A stretch of 64,000 bases of DNA from positions 1-64,000 of the forward strand of contig NZ_JASZYF010000025.1 in assembly GCF_030317115.1 (NCBI RefSeq). The letters are read 5' to 3'. Shown here one piece after another: positions 1 through 9,370 of this stretch. The DNA comes from Variovorax gracilis. GTDB taxonomy: Bacteria; Pseudomonadota; Gammaproteobacteria; Burkholderiales; Burkholderiaceae_C. Both the position numbers and the translations under genes were made by a program. Each line of letters opens with the position of its first letter. The stretch's first letter is position 1. Below the pieces are notes generated by a model. That model was not told where the DNA came from, made no database searches, and was given only the letters and a program-made list of their open reading frames with translations.

Positions 1-173
1 GACTTCGTGAAGGGGGTCTTCCAGCTCACGAACTCGCGGGCCAGCCGCGCCCAGTAGGCGCCAGGATCGGCCTCGGCCTCGGCCACCAGCGCCTGATAGG
101 CCGCCATGCCGCTGATGTGGGCGCCGTTCATGACGGCGTCCGGTGCCGGGTAAAAGACTGCTTCTTCCTGCAT
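1..173 (-). CDS. acetyl-/propionyl-CoA synthetase, N-terminal part (cut by window edge)
   Basis: Only the first ~57 codons are inside the window. The translation begins MQEEAVFYPAP and contains HISGMAAYQALVAEAEADP, then WARLAREFVSWKTPFTK, which is the characteristic N-terminal helix region of acetyl-CoA or propionyl-CoA synthetases (AMP-forming, acyl-adenylate family). Such enzymes activate short-chain acids to CoA thioesters in the cytoplasm. I chose the ATG at 173 because GGAGA lies 7 nt upstream; an in-frame ATG at 179 sits too close to that site. Substrate (acetate or propionate) cannot be decided from this fragment. Confidence 0.75.
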   Translation of the reverse strand, partial: MQEEAVFYPAPDAVMNGAHISGMAAYQALVAEAEADPGAYWARLAREFVSWKTPFTK

Positions 174-296
174 GGACATGTCTCCGGGATGGTGTCGACA
201 TGATTCTTGACCGACGCATTCCGCGCTGGGGACGCATGCAAACATTCGTCACATTGCGCGTACGACGCGGGGCGAAGCGGATGCCAGCCTCCCATC

Positions 297-1043
297 TCAA
301 TCCCAGGTGACGGCCGCGGCGAACATGTAGCCCGCACCATAGACCGTCTTGATGATGACCGGGTCGTGCGGGTCGGTCTCGATCTTGCGACGCAGGCGTG
401 AAATGCGCACATCGATGCTGCGGTCGGTCGGCAGCAGGTCCCGCGCTCCCGTCAACTGCTCGCGCGTGAGGATCTGGTGCGGCCGCTCGACGAAGCAGCG
501 CAGCACCTGCGTCTCGGCAGTGCCCAGCAGGTGCTCCTCGCCATCCGGCGCGCGCAGGATGTTGGTCGCACAGTCGATGCGCCAGCCCAGGAACGATGCA
601 TAGCGCCGTTGCCGCACGCCGGTCGGCCCGTTCGCGGCCATGCGCCGCCGCAGGATGCTGCGCACCCGTGCGACCAGCTCCCGCGATTCGAAAGGCTTGG
701 TCATGTAGTCGTCGCCGCCGAGCTCGAGGCCCATCACGCGATCGGCCGTGTGGCCGCGGCCGGTGAGGATCAGCACGCCGGCGCTGCAGTGCGCCGTGAT
801 GCGGCGCATCAGGTCGATGCCGTCCATGTCCGGAAGGCCGAGATCGACGATGCACAAGTCAGGCTTCTCGGTCTGCATGCGGCGCAACGCCGCGGCGCCG
901 GTCTGGAAGCCTTCGGCCGTGAATCCGAATTCGTTCAGCGCGTTCAGCACGAGCTTCGTCACGGCCGGGTCGTCTTCGACCAAGAAGATCAGTGACCGCG
1001 GTGCACTCTCGTCCAGCGGGGGGCGCGTCGTGTGCGTGTTCAT
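297..1043 (-). CDS. OmpR-family response regulator
   Basis: A 248-residue regulator with an N-terminal receiver and a C-terminal winged helix. The receiver shows the acidic pair (VEDDPAV), the phosphoacceptor Asp in CIVDLGLPDMDG and the Lys in DDYMTKPF. The C-terminal domain ends with VRISRLRRKIE and KTVYGAGYMF, the recognition helix and wing of the OmpR/PhoB family. The start at 1043 overlaps the stop of the upstream hybrid kinase gene (ATGA overlap), so the two are translationally coupled and probably form one pathway. The target genes are unknown. Longer in-frame starts run back through the kinase gene and are not credible. Confidence 0.9.
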   Translation of the reverse strand: MNTHTTRPPLDESAPRSLIFLVEDDPAVTKLVLNALNEFGFTAEGFQTGAAALRRMQTEKPDLCIVDLGLPDMDGIDLMRRITAHCSAGVLILTGRGHTADRVMGLELGGDDYMTKPFESRELVARVRSILRRRMAANGPTGVRQRRYASFLGWRIDCATNILRAPDGEEHLLGTAETQVLRCFVERPHQILTREQLTGARDLLPTDRSIDVRISRLRRKIETDPHDPVIIKTVYGAGYMFAAAVTWD

Positions 1044-3010
1044 GCGTGCGCTGCCTCGATCGCGGTCGCCAGCTGGGCAGCCGTGAAGGGCTTGCTCAAC
1101 CACGGCACCCCGGGCACCGACCACTCTTCGGCGACGTCGCCGCTCATCAGCACCACGGCTCGCGCGAGATGCAGTTGCCGTGCCGTGCGCGCCACCTCCT
1201 TGCCATCGACGCCACCCGGCATGGAAACATCCGACAGCAGGAGTGCGATGTCGGGTGTTTGCCTGAGCAGGGCCAGCGCCTCGGCGCCATCGCCGGCTTC
1301 GAGCACCGCGTAGCCCAGACCCAGCAGGTCGCGACGCACGACATGACGCACTTGCGCGTCGTCGTCCACGAGCAGCGCGAGTCCGCGCTGGCCCGACGCC
1401 GCCGGCTGGGCCGCGGCAATGGATCGGCCATCGGCGGCGCCTGCGGCCGCAGGCAGCCACAGCGAGATGGTGGTGCCGCGTCCCGGGGCGCTCCGAACGT
1501 CGATCGCGCCGCCCGACTGCTTGATGAAGCCGTAGACCATCGCCATGCCGAGGCCAGTGCCGCTGCCCGGCTGCTTGGTGGTGAAGAAAGGCTCGAACAT
1601 GTGCGCCAGCGTGTGCTCGTCCATGCCGGCGCCGTCGTCCTGCACGTCGATGCGAACGCAGTCGCCAGGCGAGGTCTGCAGCGTTGCGGCCGTATCGGCA
1701 TCGAGCGAGGCCGGGCACGCGCGCAGCCTGATGCAGCCTTCCGAGGCGATGGCGTCGCGCGCATTGAGGATCAGGTTGATGAGCGCCTGCTCGAACTGGC
1801 CGACGTCGATCCAGGTGCTGAGCGCATGCGCGTCGGAACCGGTGGCGTCGACGGCAAGCCGGATTCGTTCCGGCAGGGAATGCCTGAGCAGGCTTTCGAC
1901 CGAGTGGAGCACGCTCACGACACCGACGGCATGGGCTTGCAGCGGCCGGCGGCGCGCAAAGTGCATGAGCCCTTCCACCAGGCGCGCCCCGTGACGCGCG
2001 GCATCGAGCGCCGGCTGGATGTATTCGGGCACGAGCGCATCGTTCGGCCGTGCTTCCTTCAACGCTGCGAGATTCCCGATCACGACCGTCAGGATGTTGT
2101 TGAAGTCGTGCGCCAGGCCGCCGGTCAGATGGCCCAACGCCTCCAGCTTCTGGGCTCGCACGATGAGCTCCTGTGAACGTCTTTGCTCGGTGATATCGAA
2201 AGTGAATTCGAAGCAGCCGGCCACCGTGCCGTCGCCGGCGCGCTCGGGGACCAGCGAGGTTCGCACCGTCCGCCGCTCGCCGGTGTGAATGCCCAACTCG
2301 TACTCGAAGCTCACCGATTCACCCGCCACCGCCCGCATCACGTTCGGCTTGACCAGTGCATAGACCTCTTCGCCCAGGAAGGCCCTCGCGCTGACGCCCT
2401 CGGGGCGCGAGGTATCGACTCGAAACCAGTCGTGGTAGACACGGTTGAGATAGCCATAGACGCGGCGCCGGTCGAAATAGGCCACCAACGCCGGGATCGA
2501 GTCCATCACCAGCCGCACGCGCTGCTCGCTGCTCACGAGTTCGGCCGTACGGGCCGCCACACGGTTTTCGAGATCGGCATTCTGTTCGCGGATGGTGCGC
2601 TCGGCGCCGCGCTGCGCGGTGACGTCGGAATAGAGCGTCACGAACCCATGGCCGGGCAAGGGCTCTCCGTGGATGTGCAGGACGCGGCCATCGGGACGGG
2701 TGCGCTCGATGTCATGCGGTTCGAAAGTGCGCGCGGCGGCCACGCGCTCGGCCACCAGCGCCTCCGGATCGCCCGGACCGTACTCGCCGCGCCGCGCGTT
2801 GTATCGGATGAATGTCTCGAAGGGCGTGCCGAGGTGCGCCATGCCTTCCGGAAAATCGAGCAGCCGCTCGTAGGCTCGATTCCATGCCACGAGCCGAAGG
2901 TCGGCATCGAAGATCGACAGTCCCTGGTCGAGCAGGTCCAGCCCCGCCTGGAGGGTCTGGTACCGACCCAGTGGGGCTGTTGCCAAGGCGGCAATGGAGT
3001 TGTCTCTCAA
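1040..3010 (-). CDS. PAS-PAS hybrid sensor histidine kinase with C-terminal receiver
   Basis: A 656-residue cytoplasmic protein with no membrane segment. It has a PAS domain at about residues 15-130 (DLLDQGLSIFDADLRLVAWN), a short coiled coil, a second PAS domain at ~160-280 and a DHp region with the phosphorylated His301 in GGLAHDFNN. The ATPase domain follows (NLILNARDA, DDGAGM, GTGLGMAMV), then a receiver from ~543 with Asp594 in LLSDVSMPGG. Kinases with the HDFNN box usually work with a receiver in cis. It is the first gene of a two-gene operon with the OmpR-type regulator, its probable output. The signal is unknown; PAS domains often bind haem, flavin or small metabolites. Confidence 0.88.
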   Translation of the reverse strand: MRDNSIAALATAPLGRYQTLQAGLDLLDQGLSIFDADLRLVAWNRAYERLLDFPEGMAHLGTPFETFIRYNARRGEYGPGDPEALVAERVAAARTFEPHDIERTRPDGRVLHIHGEPLPGHGFVTLYSDVTAQRGAERTIREQNADLENRVAARTAELVSSEQRVRLVMDSIPALVAYFDRRRVYGYLNRVYHDWFRVDTSRPEGVSARAFLGEEVYALVKPNVMRAVAGESVSFEYELGIHTGERRTVRTSLVPERAGDGTVAGCFEFTFDITEQRRSQELIVRAQKLEALGHLTGGLAHDFNNILTVVIGNLAALKEARPNDALVPEYIQPALDAARHGARLVEGLMHFARRRPLQAHAVGVVSVLHSVESLLRHSLPERIRLAVDATGSDAHALSTWIDVGQFEQALINLILNARDAIASEGCIRLRACPASLDADTAATLQTSPGDCVRIDVQDDGAGMDEHTLAHMFEPFFTTKQPGSGTGLGMAMVYGFIKQSGGAIDVRSAPGRGTTISLWLPAAAGAADGRSIAAAQPAASGQRGLALLVDDDAQVRHVVRRDLLGLGYAVLEAGDGAEALALLRQTPDIALLLSDVSMPGGVDGKEVARTARQLHLARAVVLMSGDVAEEWSVPGVPWLSKPFTAAQLATAIEAAHA

Positions 3011-3100
3011 GGTGTCTCCCCCGGCCGGCGTCAGTGCCCGGGCCCTCGCACTTTACAGCCCGGGCACGGTGAATGGCTCGCTTTGCGAGTGCGGGTTGAC

Positions 3101-4831
3101 CTAGGTCAACACCGCCAGCAGGCTGGCCACGCCGATCGCCACCGCCGCCAGCGCATCGCCCGCGATCAACCCTCCGCCGAACAGCGACGCACTGCTCATG
3201 TCCTCGGGCACATCGCGCCGTGCGGGCGCGCGCGCCGCCCACCAACTGCCTGCGACTCCCCCCGCGCCGAGCCACAGCGAGGTGGGCAGGTTGACGAAGC
3301 CGCCGAAGGACAGCGCATAGGGCGAAGGCAGCACGATGGCATCGAGCACGAAACCGCGCGGGCGTACCCACTTGCGCAGTAGCTCGATGCCCAGGCCCGC
3401 CGCTATGCCCAGGCCGATGGCGGTTCGCTGGAACGGCAGGTCGTCGGTCAGGCTGCGCAGCACGCCCACGAACTTGTAGGTCATGGCCGAACTCCATTCG
3501 GCCGGCTGCTGGTCGGCCTTCAGCACCGTCTGGTCCAGCAGCAGCACCGAGTAGGCCGCCATGAACAGCCGCGCGAAGACCACCGCCAGCACAGCGCCCA
3601 CGACGATGCCCAGCACCTGGTAGCGGAACTGCATTGCGCGTGGGGTGCCGAGCCGCCAGCCGGTGGAGCGGTCCTGCTGCATGTCGCAGGCCACGCTGGT
3701 CGCCACCAGCAGTACCGCGCCGGCCATCAGGCCCACGCCGGGGTCGCGCAGGCCCAGGGCGGCGAGGATGACGATCGTCACGACGAAAGCGGAGGAGATC
3801 GGATTGGAGTCGCTGACTCCCACCGAGATGCCGTTGACCAGCGCGAAGAGAAAGACCAGCGCCACCGCGACCGCGAGGTAGAAGACGGGCTGCCCCATCA
3901 GCCAATGGCCGCAGGCCACCGTGGCCGCCGCCCAGAAGAGCACCCACCCCACGAGGCGCATGCTGTTGACGCGGCGCCAGTCGTCGGCGACCGGCGGTGG
4001 TTCGTTCTGCGCAGCCCGCCGCCGCGCGCGCGGCAGGGCACGCGCGAAGATCAGCGCCATGTCGACCAGCGCCGCGCCCATGATCGTTCCCAGGGCGATG
4101 AGGAACATGATCTTGCGCGGCGGGTCGCCGGCCTGGAGCCAGCCGATCGAGACGAATGTCGGCTGCAGTGCCACGCCGACCAGGCCCCCCATTACCGCCG
4201 GGATGCCGATGCGCGCACCGACGATGAGTCCCGCGCCGAAGGTGGACGCGGACAGCCCGATGGCGCCCAGCAGCGGCAGGCGGGCGGCGGCCAGCCCCGC
4301 GATCAATCCGACGGTGACGCCGCCCCCAAGCTGCCGCACCGAGCGCCGCAAGAGCAGGGGATCGGTCAGCGCCCGCAGGATGTTGGCAACCGCCAGTCCG
4401 GAAGGAAATGCCAGGCGCATGCGGTCCACCAGCACCGGCGTGTAGAGCATGCCCACGCCGACGCCGAACATGCCGACACAGGCGAGGTACAGCGCCATGT
4501 GCCAGGCCGGTGGCTGCGGCAGGCCCATCCACGCCATGGCCTGGAGCAGCACGCCCATCCCGCTCATGCTGGCCACCGAGGCGGCGGCGGTCTGGATGTA
4601 GTTGGCGCCGTGGCGCCCGTCCGCGCCATAGCCCGCGGTGACGGCGGAGCCGAGGAGGCCCGCCAGCACCTGCCCGCCCACGAAGAAGCCGAGCGAGAAG
4701 TTCATGTAGGCCGCCGTCACGCCGGCCAACGGACCCAGGACGAACATGCCCATGCCCGCCAGGAGCAGGTGGTAGCGCCAACTGCCCTCGACGGGCAACC
4801 CGCGCCAGCGGCGGCCTTGGTGTGGATCCAT
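3101..4831 (-). CDS. OPT/YSL-family transporter
   Basis: A 576-residue, very hydrophobic inner-membrane protein with at least a dozen predicted membrane segments. Motifs such as FPSGLAVANILRA and NGISVGVSDSNPISSAF resemble the OPT superfamily, whose members move peptides or metal chelates by proton symport. The last ~100 residues repeat the glycine-rich helical pattern of the family. I chose the ATG at 4831 (MDPHQGRRW); the longer frame to 4903 runs into the divergent DAHP synthase gene. The substrate cannot be read from sequence. There is no partner gene on the same strand, so it is probably monocistronic. Confidence 0.75.
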   Translation of the reverse strand: MDPHQGRRWRGLPVEGSWRYHLLLAGMGMFVLGPLAGVTAAYMNFSLGFFVGGQVLAGLLGSAVTAGYGADGRHGANYIQTAAASVASMSGMGVLLQAMAWMGLPQPPAWHMALYLACVGMFGVGVGMLYTPVLVDRMRLAFPSGLAVANILRALTDPLLLRRSVRQLGGGVTVGLIAGLAAARLPLLGAIGLSASTFGAGLIVGARIGIPAVMGGLVGVALQPTFVSIGWLQAGDPPRKIMFLIALGTIMGAALVDMALIFARALPRARRRAAQNEPPPVADDWRRVNSMRLVGWVLFWAAATVACGHWLMGQPVFYLAVAVALVFLFALVNGISVGVSDSNPISSAFVVTIVILAALGLRDPGVGLMAGAVLLVATSVACDMQQDRSTGWRLGTPRAMQFRYQVLGIVVGAVLAVVFARLFMAAYSVLLLDQTVLKADQQPAEWSSAMTYKFVGVLRSLTDDLPFQRTAIGLGIAAGLGIELLRKWVRPRGFVLDAIVLPSPYALSFGGFVNLPTSLWLGAGGVAGSWWAARAPARRDVPEDMSSASLFGGGLIAGDALAAVAIGVASLLAVLT

Positions 4832-4901
4832 GGGCAGGGATGATCTCGCACTCTGGCGCCGCTGATGGAGAATGGTGGGTTTCTCCAAAGACACGCACGA
4901 C

Positions 4902-6029
4902 ATGCCGAAGCTCGACGACCCCCTTCACGACGCCGAGATCGGCTCTCGGGACAGCACGATCGACACCACCCGCATCGACGACGTCCGCATCGGCGCGGTT
5001 CGCCCGCTGATGACGCCGGCGCTCCTGCAGGAGAGGGTTCCGGTCCTGGACAACACGCTCGCGCTCGTGGAGCAGAGCCGCGCGGCGATCGCCGACATCC
5101 TCCATGGTCGCGACGACCGGCTGATCGTCGTGGTGGGGCCCTGCTCCATCCATGACCACGACCAGGCCATCGAATACGCCCACCGGCTGAAGAAGGTGGC
5201 CGACGATCTCGAAGACGACCTCCTGATCGTCATGCGCACCTATTTCGAGAAGCCGCGCACGACGGTGGGATGGAAGGGCTACATCAACGATCCGCACCTC
5301 GACGGCAGCTTCGCGATCAACGAAGGCCTCGAACGCGCGCGTCGCCTGCTGCTGGAACTCACATTGCTGGGCCTCCCGACGGGCACCGAGTTTCTCGACC
5401 TGCTGAGTCCCCAGTTCATCGCCGACCTGATTGCCTGGGGCGCCATCGGCGCACGCACCACCGAGAGCCAGAGCCATCGCCAGCTCGCCTCGGGGCTCAG
5501 TTGCCCGGTGGGCTTCAAGAACGGGACCGACGGCAGCATCAAGGTGGCTGCGGATGCCATCCTCGCCGCGCGGGCTCCGCACGCCTTCATGGGCATGACC
5601 AAGATGGGAATGGCGGCGATCTTCGAGACCCGCGGCAACGACGACTGCCACGTGATCCTTCGCGGCGGAAAAGCGCCGAACTATTCGGCCGACGACGTGG
5701 CGGCGAGTTGCGCGGCCCTGCGCGCCAATGGCCTGGCTGAGCAGGTCATGATCGACGTCTCGCACGGCAACAGCAGCAAGCAGCACCATCGGCAGATCGC
5801 CGTGGCGCACGACGTGGCGGAGCAGATCGCCGCGGGCGACGCGCGAATCACCGGCGTCATGATCGAAAGCCATCTGGAGGAGGGCCGGCAGGACCTGATC
5901 CCCGGCGTGCCGCCCCGGCACGGCGTCTCGATCACGGATGCCTGCATCAGCTTCGCGCAGACGGTCCCTGTGCTGGACGACCTGGCGAGTGCGGTGAGCC
6001 GGCGGCGCAAGAGCCGTCCCGGCGCCTGA
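4902..6029 (+). CDS. 3-deoxy-7-phosphoheptulonate (DAHP) synthase, class I
   Basis: This enzyme condenses phosphoenolpyruvate with erythrose 4-phosphate, the first step of aromatic amino-acid synthesis. Class I (AroFGH) hallmarks are present: VVGPCSIHD, FEKPRTTVGWKGYINDP, GARTTESQSHRQ, GFKNGTDG and the metal-binding DVSHGNSSK and IESHLEEG. The length of about 375 residues is normal. An in-frame ATG at 4872 would add 10 residues, but its GGAGA abuts the start codon, so the start is uncertain. The protein contains the N-terminal region (TTRIDDVRIGAVRPLMTP) that binds the feedback amino acid in related enzymes. Which of Phe, Tyr or Trp inhibits it is not determinable here, so no symbol is given. 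Confidence 0.92.
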   Translation: MPKLDDPLHDAEIGSRDSTIDTTRIDDVRIGAVRPLMTPALLQERVPVLDNTLALVEQSRAAIADILHGRDDRLIVVVGPCSIHDHDQAIEYAHRLKKVADDLEDDLLIVMRTYFEKPRTTVGWKGYINDPHLDGSFAINEGLERARRLLLELTLLGLPTGTEFLDLLSPQFIADLIAWGAIGARTTESQSHRQLASGLSCPVGFKNGTDGSIKVAADAILAARAPHAFMGMTKMGMAAIFETRGNDDCHVILRGGKAPNYSADDVAASCAALRANGLAEQVMIDVSHGNSSKQHHRQIAVAHDVAEQIAAGDARITGVMIESHLEEGRQDLIPGVPPRHGVSITDACISFAQTVPVLDDLASAVSRRRKSRPGA

Positions 6030-6055
6030 ACCGGAAGCAGTCGAAGGAGCCATGC

Positions 6056-6862
6056 ATGTCGGTCGGGAAGCGCAACAACGTCAAGGTCCTCGGGGAAGGC
6101 CCGGCCACGATGGTCTTCTCGCACGGCTTCGGCTGCGATCAGAACATGTGGCGCTTCCTGGCGCCCCAGTACGCGGAGCGCTTCAGGACGGTGACCTTCG
6201 ACCTGGTGGGTGCCGGTCGATCCGACCTGGGTGCCTATGACCCGGTCAAGTACAACCGCCTGTCCGGCTACGCGGAGGACGTGCTGGAAATCGTCGGCGA
6301 ATTCGCGCAGGGCCCCGTCATCTTCGTCGGGCACTCCGTGAGCGCCATGATCGGACTGCTGGCCGGAATTCGTGCGCCGGAACGCTTCGCCGGCCACGTG
6401 ATGGTCGGTCCGTCGCCCTGCTACATCAACGATGGCGAGTACGTCGGCGGCTTCACCCGCGAGGACATCGATTCGCTGCTGGACACGCTCGAATCCAATT
6501 ACCTGGGTTGGGCGAGCAGCATGGCGCCCGCCATCATGGGCGCGCCGGAACAACCCGAGCTCGGGGTGGAGCTCACCCAGAGCTTCTGCCGGACCGACCC
6601 GGACATCGCCAGGCAATTCGCGCGGGTCACCTTCCTGTCGGACAACCGACCGGACGTTTCCAGGCTCGATGCGCCGACCCTCGTGATCCAGTCCAGCGAC
6701 GACCTCATCGCGCCCGTGGCGGTGGGCGACTACCTGCAGCGCACGCTGCCGAACTGCATGCTTCGCGTGGTGGACAACGTGGGCCATTGCCCGCACCTGA
6801 GCGCGCCCTGCGCGAGCGGGGACGCCATGGACGAGTTTCTCGCAACGCTGGGCCATCGATGA
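6056..6862 (+). CDS. RsbQ-like alpha/beta hydrolase
   Basis: A 268-residue alpha/beta hydrolase of the RsbQ/KAI2/D14 type. The nucleophile elbow is GHSVSAM (Ser94), with Asp216 in SSDDLIAP and His244 in GHCPHLS. This places the triad at almost the same positions as in Bacillus RsbQ. The start FSHGFGCDQNMWR is also typical of the group. AGGAG lies 6 nt before the ATG at 6056. The stop codon abuts the start of a PAS-domain histidine kinase. In Bacillus, RsbQ acts with the PAS phosphatase RsbP in energy-stress signalling, probably by making or delivering a small ligand. I infer an equivalent role here, with a kinase replacing the phosphatase. Confidence 0.85.
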   Translation: MSVGKRNNVKVLGEGPATMVFSHGFGCDQNMWRFLAPQYAERFRTVTFDLVGAGRSDLGAYDPVKYNRLSGYAEDVLEIVGEFAQGPVIFVGHSVSAMIGLLAGIRAPERFAGHVMVGPSPCYINDGEYVGGFTREDIDSLLDTLESNYLGWASSMAPAIMGAPEQPELGVELTQSFCRTDPDIARQFARVTFLSDNRPDVSRLDAPTLVIQSSDDLIAPVAVGDYLQRTLPNCMLRVVDNVGHCPHLSAPCASGDAMDEFLATLGHR

Positions 6863-8380
6863 ATGCAGGAAGACATTCCCAAGCTCCCCGATGCCGAGAA
6901 GCTCCTTGACGAATTTCCGACGGGCCTGCTCGTCACCAGCCTCACCGGAACGATCCTGAAAGTCAACGCCACGTTCTGCACGTGGCTGGGCATGGAGCGC
7001 GAAGAGCTGGTCGGAAAGAAGCGCCTGCAGGAACTCTTCACGATGGGCGGGCGCATCTTCCACCAGACCCATTGGCTGCCGACCCTGCAGATGCAGGGCT
7101 CGCTGTCGGAGGTGAAGCTCGACGTGCGCCACCGCGATGGACACACCCTTCCGATGATGCTCAATGCCATCCGCCGCATCACGGCGGCCGGCAGCTATGA
7201 CGTGATCTCGATGGTGGTCGCCGAAGAGCGCAACAAGTACGAGCGGGAGCTTCTTCTCGCCCGCAAGCGCGCGGACGAACTGGTGGTCAAGGAGCGCGAG
7301 GTGCAGGCCACCCTGCAGGTCACCCAGGCGCGGCTTCGCCAGGCCTTGCGGCTTGGCAATCTCTTTCTCTGGGACGTCGATACCGCGACGGGCACTCGCC
7401 GCTACGAGGACGATGTGGCGCGGCTGCTCGGATTCGCTTCGCCGCGGCCGGTCGACGACGCGCTGTACGCTGCAGCGGTCGAACCCGCGGACAGGGACGG
7501 CGAGCGACGGGCCATGGACTGCGCCCTCGGCCGGACCGAAGAGGTCTCGAACTGCACCTACCGGCTCAACGGCGTCGACGGGATGCAGCGAACCGTCGTT
7601 TCATCGGGGCATGGCTTCTACAACGAAGACGGCACGCTGGCCTACTTCGTCGGCGTTCTGAGCGACATCACCGAGGCAACGCTCGAACGCGCCAGGGCGC
7701 GGGACCGGGCACTGTTCGCCGAGCAGATGGTCGGCATCGTGAGCCATGACCTGCGAAACCCGCTGTCCGCGATTCTCACGGGCGCCAAGGTTCTCGCGCA
7801 CGGGGAGACCGCTCCAGCCAGGCTGCGCGTGCTCGGCCATGTCACGAACTCCGCGACGCGAGCGCATCGCCTCATCGAGGAGTTGCTGGATTTCACGCTC
7901 GCGCGCGTGGGCCGCGGTCTTACCGTCTCGCCCGCAGTCCTGGACCTGCACGCATTGGTCGCAGGCATCGTGGACGAACTGAGACTGGCCTTTCCCGGAC
8001 GCACCATCGTTCACCATGCAGAAGGCGAACGGGAATGCACCGCAGATGCGGACCGCGTGGCCCAGCTTCTCGGGAACCTGGTGGGCAATGCCATGGCCTA
8101 CGGCGAGCCAGGAAGCGTGGTCACCGTGCAGTCCAAGCGCGAGGCGCAGAGGGCCAGCCTGTCCGTTCACAACTGGGGCGAGCCCATCCCGCAGGACATG
8201 CAGGCTTCGCTCTTCGAGCCGATGGTGCGCGGCGACCCCGGGGAGGGCGCCGGGCGAAGTGTCGGGCTGGGCCTGTTCATCGTGCGCGCGATCGCGCTGG
8301 CGCACCACGGCGACGTCAGAGTGAGTTCATCGCGCGCCGCCGGTACGACCTTCAGCTTCGACTTCCCGGCGGACGGGTGA
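6863..8380 (+). CDS. PAS-PAS sensor histidine kinase, partner of the RsbQ-like hydrolase
   Basis: A 505-residue soluble kinase. The first PAS domain (about residues 15-125) contains LLVTSLTGTILKVNATF and GGRIFHQTHWLPTLQ, the latter resembling RsbP-type PAS domains. A coiled coil follows at ~125-165, then a second PAS-like domain to ~275. The DHp box has His295 in VSHDLRNPL. The ATPase domain has NLVGNAMAYGEPG and VGLGLFIVRAIA. No receiver or output domain is fused and no response regulator gene is adjacent, so its phospho-acceptor must be elsewhere. The gene starts directly after the hydrolase stop codon, which strongly suggests co-translation. Confidence 0.87.
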   Translation: MQEDIPKLPDAEKLLDEFPTGLLVTSLTGTILKVNATFCTWLGMEREELVGKKRLQELFTMGGRIFHQTHWLPTLQMQGSLSEVKLDVRHRDGHTLPMMLNAIRRITAAGSYDVISMVVAEERNKYERELLLARKRADELVVKEREVQATLQVTQARLRQALRLGNLFLWDVDTATGTRRYEDDVARLLGFASPRPVDDALYAAAVEPADRDGERRAMDCALGRTEEVSNCTYRLNGVDGMQRTVVSSGHGFYNEDGTLAYFVGVLSDITEATLERARARDRALFAEQMVGIVSHDLRNPLSAILTGAKVLAHGETAPARLRVLGHVTNSATRAHRLIEELLDFTLARVGRGLTVSPAVLDLHALVAGIVDELRLAFPGRTIVHHAEGERECTADADRVAQLLGNLVGNAMAYGEPGSVVTVQSKREAQRASLSVHNWGEPIPQDMQASLFEPMVRGDPGEGAGRSVGLGLFIVRAIALAHHGDVRVSSSRAAGTTFSFDFPADG

Positions 8381-8394
8381 CGCGCCGCCCCGGG

Positions 8395-8841
8395 TCAGCC
8401 CGGAATGTCCGGCTCCACCAACTGGGCCAGCGCCACAAGCGACTCCTGCCAGCCCAGGTAGCACATCTCGGTCGGGATCACATCGGGAATGCCTTCCTGC
8501 ACGACGGACATTTCCGTGCCGCAGGACACCGGGGTGAGCGTCACGGTCGTCTTCATGGTGCCCGGCAGGTTGGGGTCGTCGAAGGCCGCGTCGTAGGCAA
8601 CGCGCTGCCCGGGGACGAGCTCCAGGTACTTCCCGCCGAACGAGTGGCTGTGGCCGGTGCCGAAGTTGGTGAAGGACATGCGCCAGGCGCCCCCGACCAC
8701 GGGCTCCATGCTGTGGACCTTGCCGGTGAATCCGAACGGCGGCAGCCAGCGCTCGAAAGCACCGGGTTCGACGAAGGCACGGTAGAGCCGGTCCGGCGGG
8801 GCGCGCAGCACGCGGTGCAGGCGGACGGTGTTGGTAGCCAT
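8395..8841 (-). CDS. SRPBCC (AHSA1-like) family protein
   Basis: A 148-residue START-like protein. The fold signature is HRVLRAPPDRLYRAFVEPGAFERWLPP at the start, GGAWRMSFTNF in the middle and a C-terminal helix (GWQESLVALAQLVEP). These proteins form a hydrophobic cavity; the AHSA1-like branch includes many uncharacterised stress or lipid-ligand proteins. AGGAG is 8 nt upstream of the ATG at 8841, which rules out the longer in-frame start. The gene is convergent with the PAS kinase, only 14 bp apart. The ligand is unknown. Confidence 0.82.
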   Translation of the reverse strand: MATNTVRLHRVLRAPPDRLYRAFVEPGAFERWLPPFGFTGKVHSMEPVVGGAWRMSFTNFGTGHSHSFGGKYLELVPGQRVAYDAAFDDPNLPGTMKTTVTLTPVSCGTEMSVVQEGIPDVIPTEMCYLGWQESLVALAQLVEPDIPG

Positions 8842-8947
8842 GTTGTTACTCCTGAAGTGCAGAGGACGGCCCTCTGCTTGAGACGACGAACGAGCCTGCG
8901 GGAAATCGACATGCCGCAAGACAGGGGAAAACCCCAGGCGGCACCTG

Positions 8948-9370
8948 CTACCGGCTCATGGCGATCAGGCTCCAGACGATCGCCGCGAGTTGGGCGATGT
9001 TGATCAGGATCGCAGTGATGTGCGTTCTGCGGAATCCTGGAATCGCATCCATGTAGTTGGACTGGATCTGCGCTCCAAGCGCGTCCATCTTGGGAATGAC
9101 CTTCTTGCGCAGGACGATGGCAATCAACGCCAGCGCAGCGGCACCCGCCGCGAGCCCCGGGTGGCCCGCGATCGCATAGCTCACCGCCGTCGCGGTCGCA
9201 GTGATGAACGCGGCGACGTAGTAGATGTTGAAGAAGCCCCGCACGAAGCGCGCGTCCAGCGGCGTGTCGTGCTTCAGGATCAGAAGCGGAATCGATCCCA
9301 TGATGAAGTAGGCCGTCGTGACGAGGAGTGCAACCGTGAAGGCCAGGGCGGCAAACATGCTAGCGGGCAT
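8948..9370 (-). CDS. small four-helix integral membrane protein, unknown function
   Basis: A 140-residue protein with about four membrane segments (near residues 8-32, 45-68, 72-88 and 115-137). Between helices 3 and 4 is a basic and polar cytoplasmic-type loop (RKKVIPKMDALGAQ). AAGGAAG lies 6 nt before the ATG at 9370. I do not recognise the family. It resembles small DoxX- or DUF1772-sized membrane proteins in length only. It lies on the same strand as the SRPBCC gene, with a 106-bp gap. Confidence 0.65.
   Translation of the reverse strand: MPASMFAALAFTVALLVTTAYFIMGSIPLLILKHDTPLDARFVRGFFNIYYVAAFITATATAVSYAIAGHPGLAAGAAALALIAIVLRKKVIPKMDALGAQIQSNYMDAIPGFRRTHITAILINIAQLAAIVWSLIAMSR

Noticed and set aside
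2712..6053. 1113-residue minus-strand open frame
   Set aside because: It runs antisense to DAHP synthase and out of frame through the OPT transporter and hybrid kinase; a GC-rich shadow.
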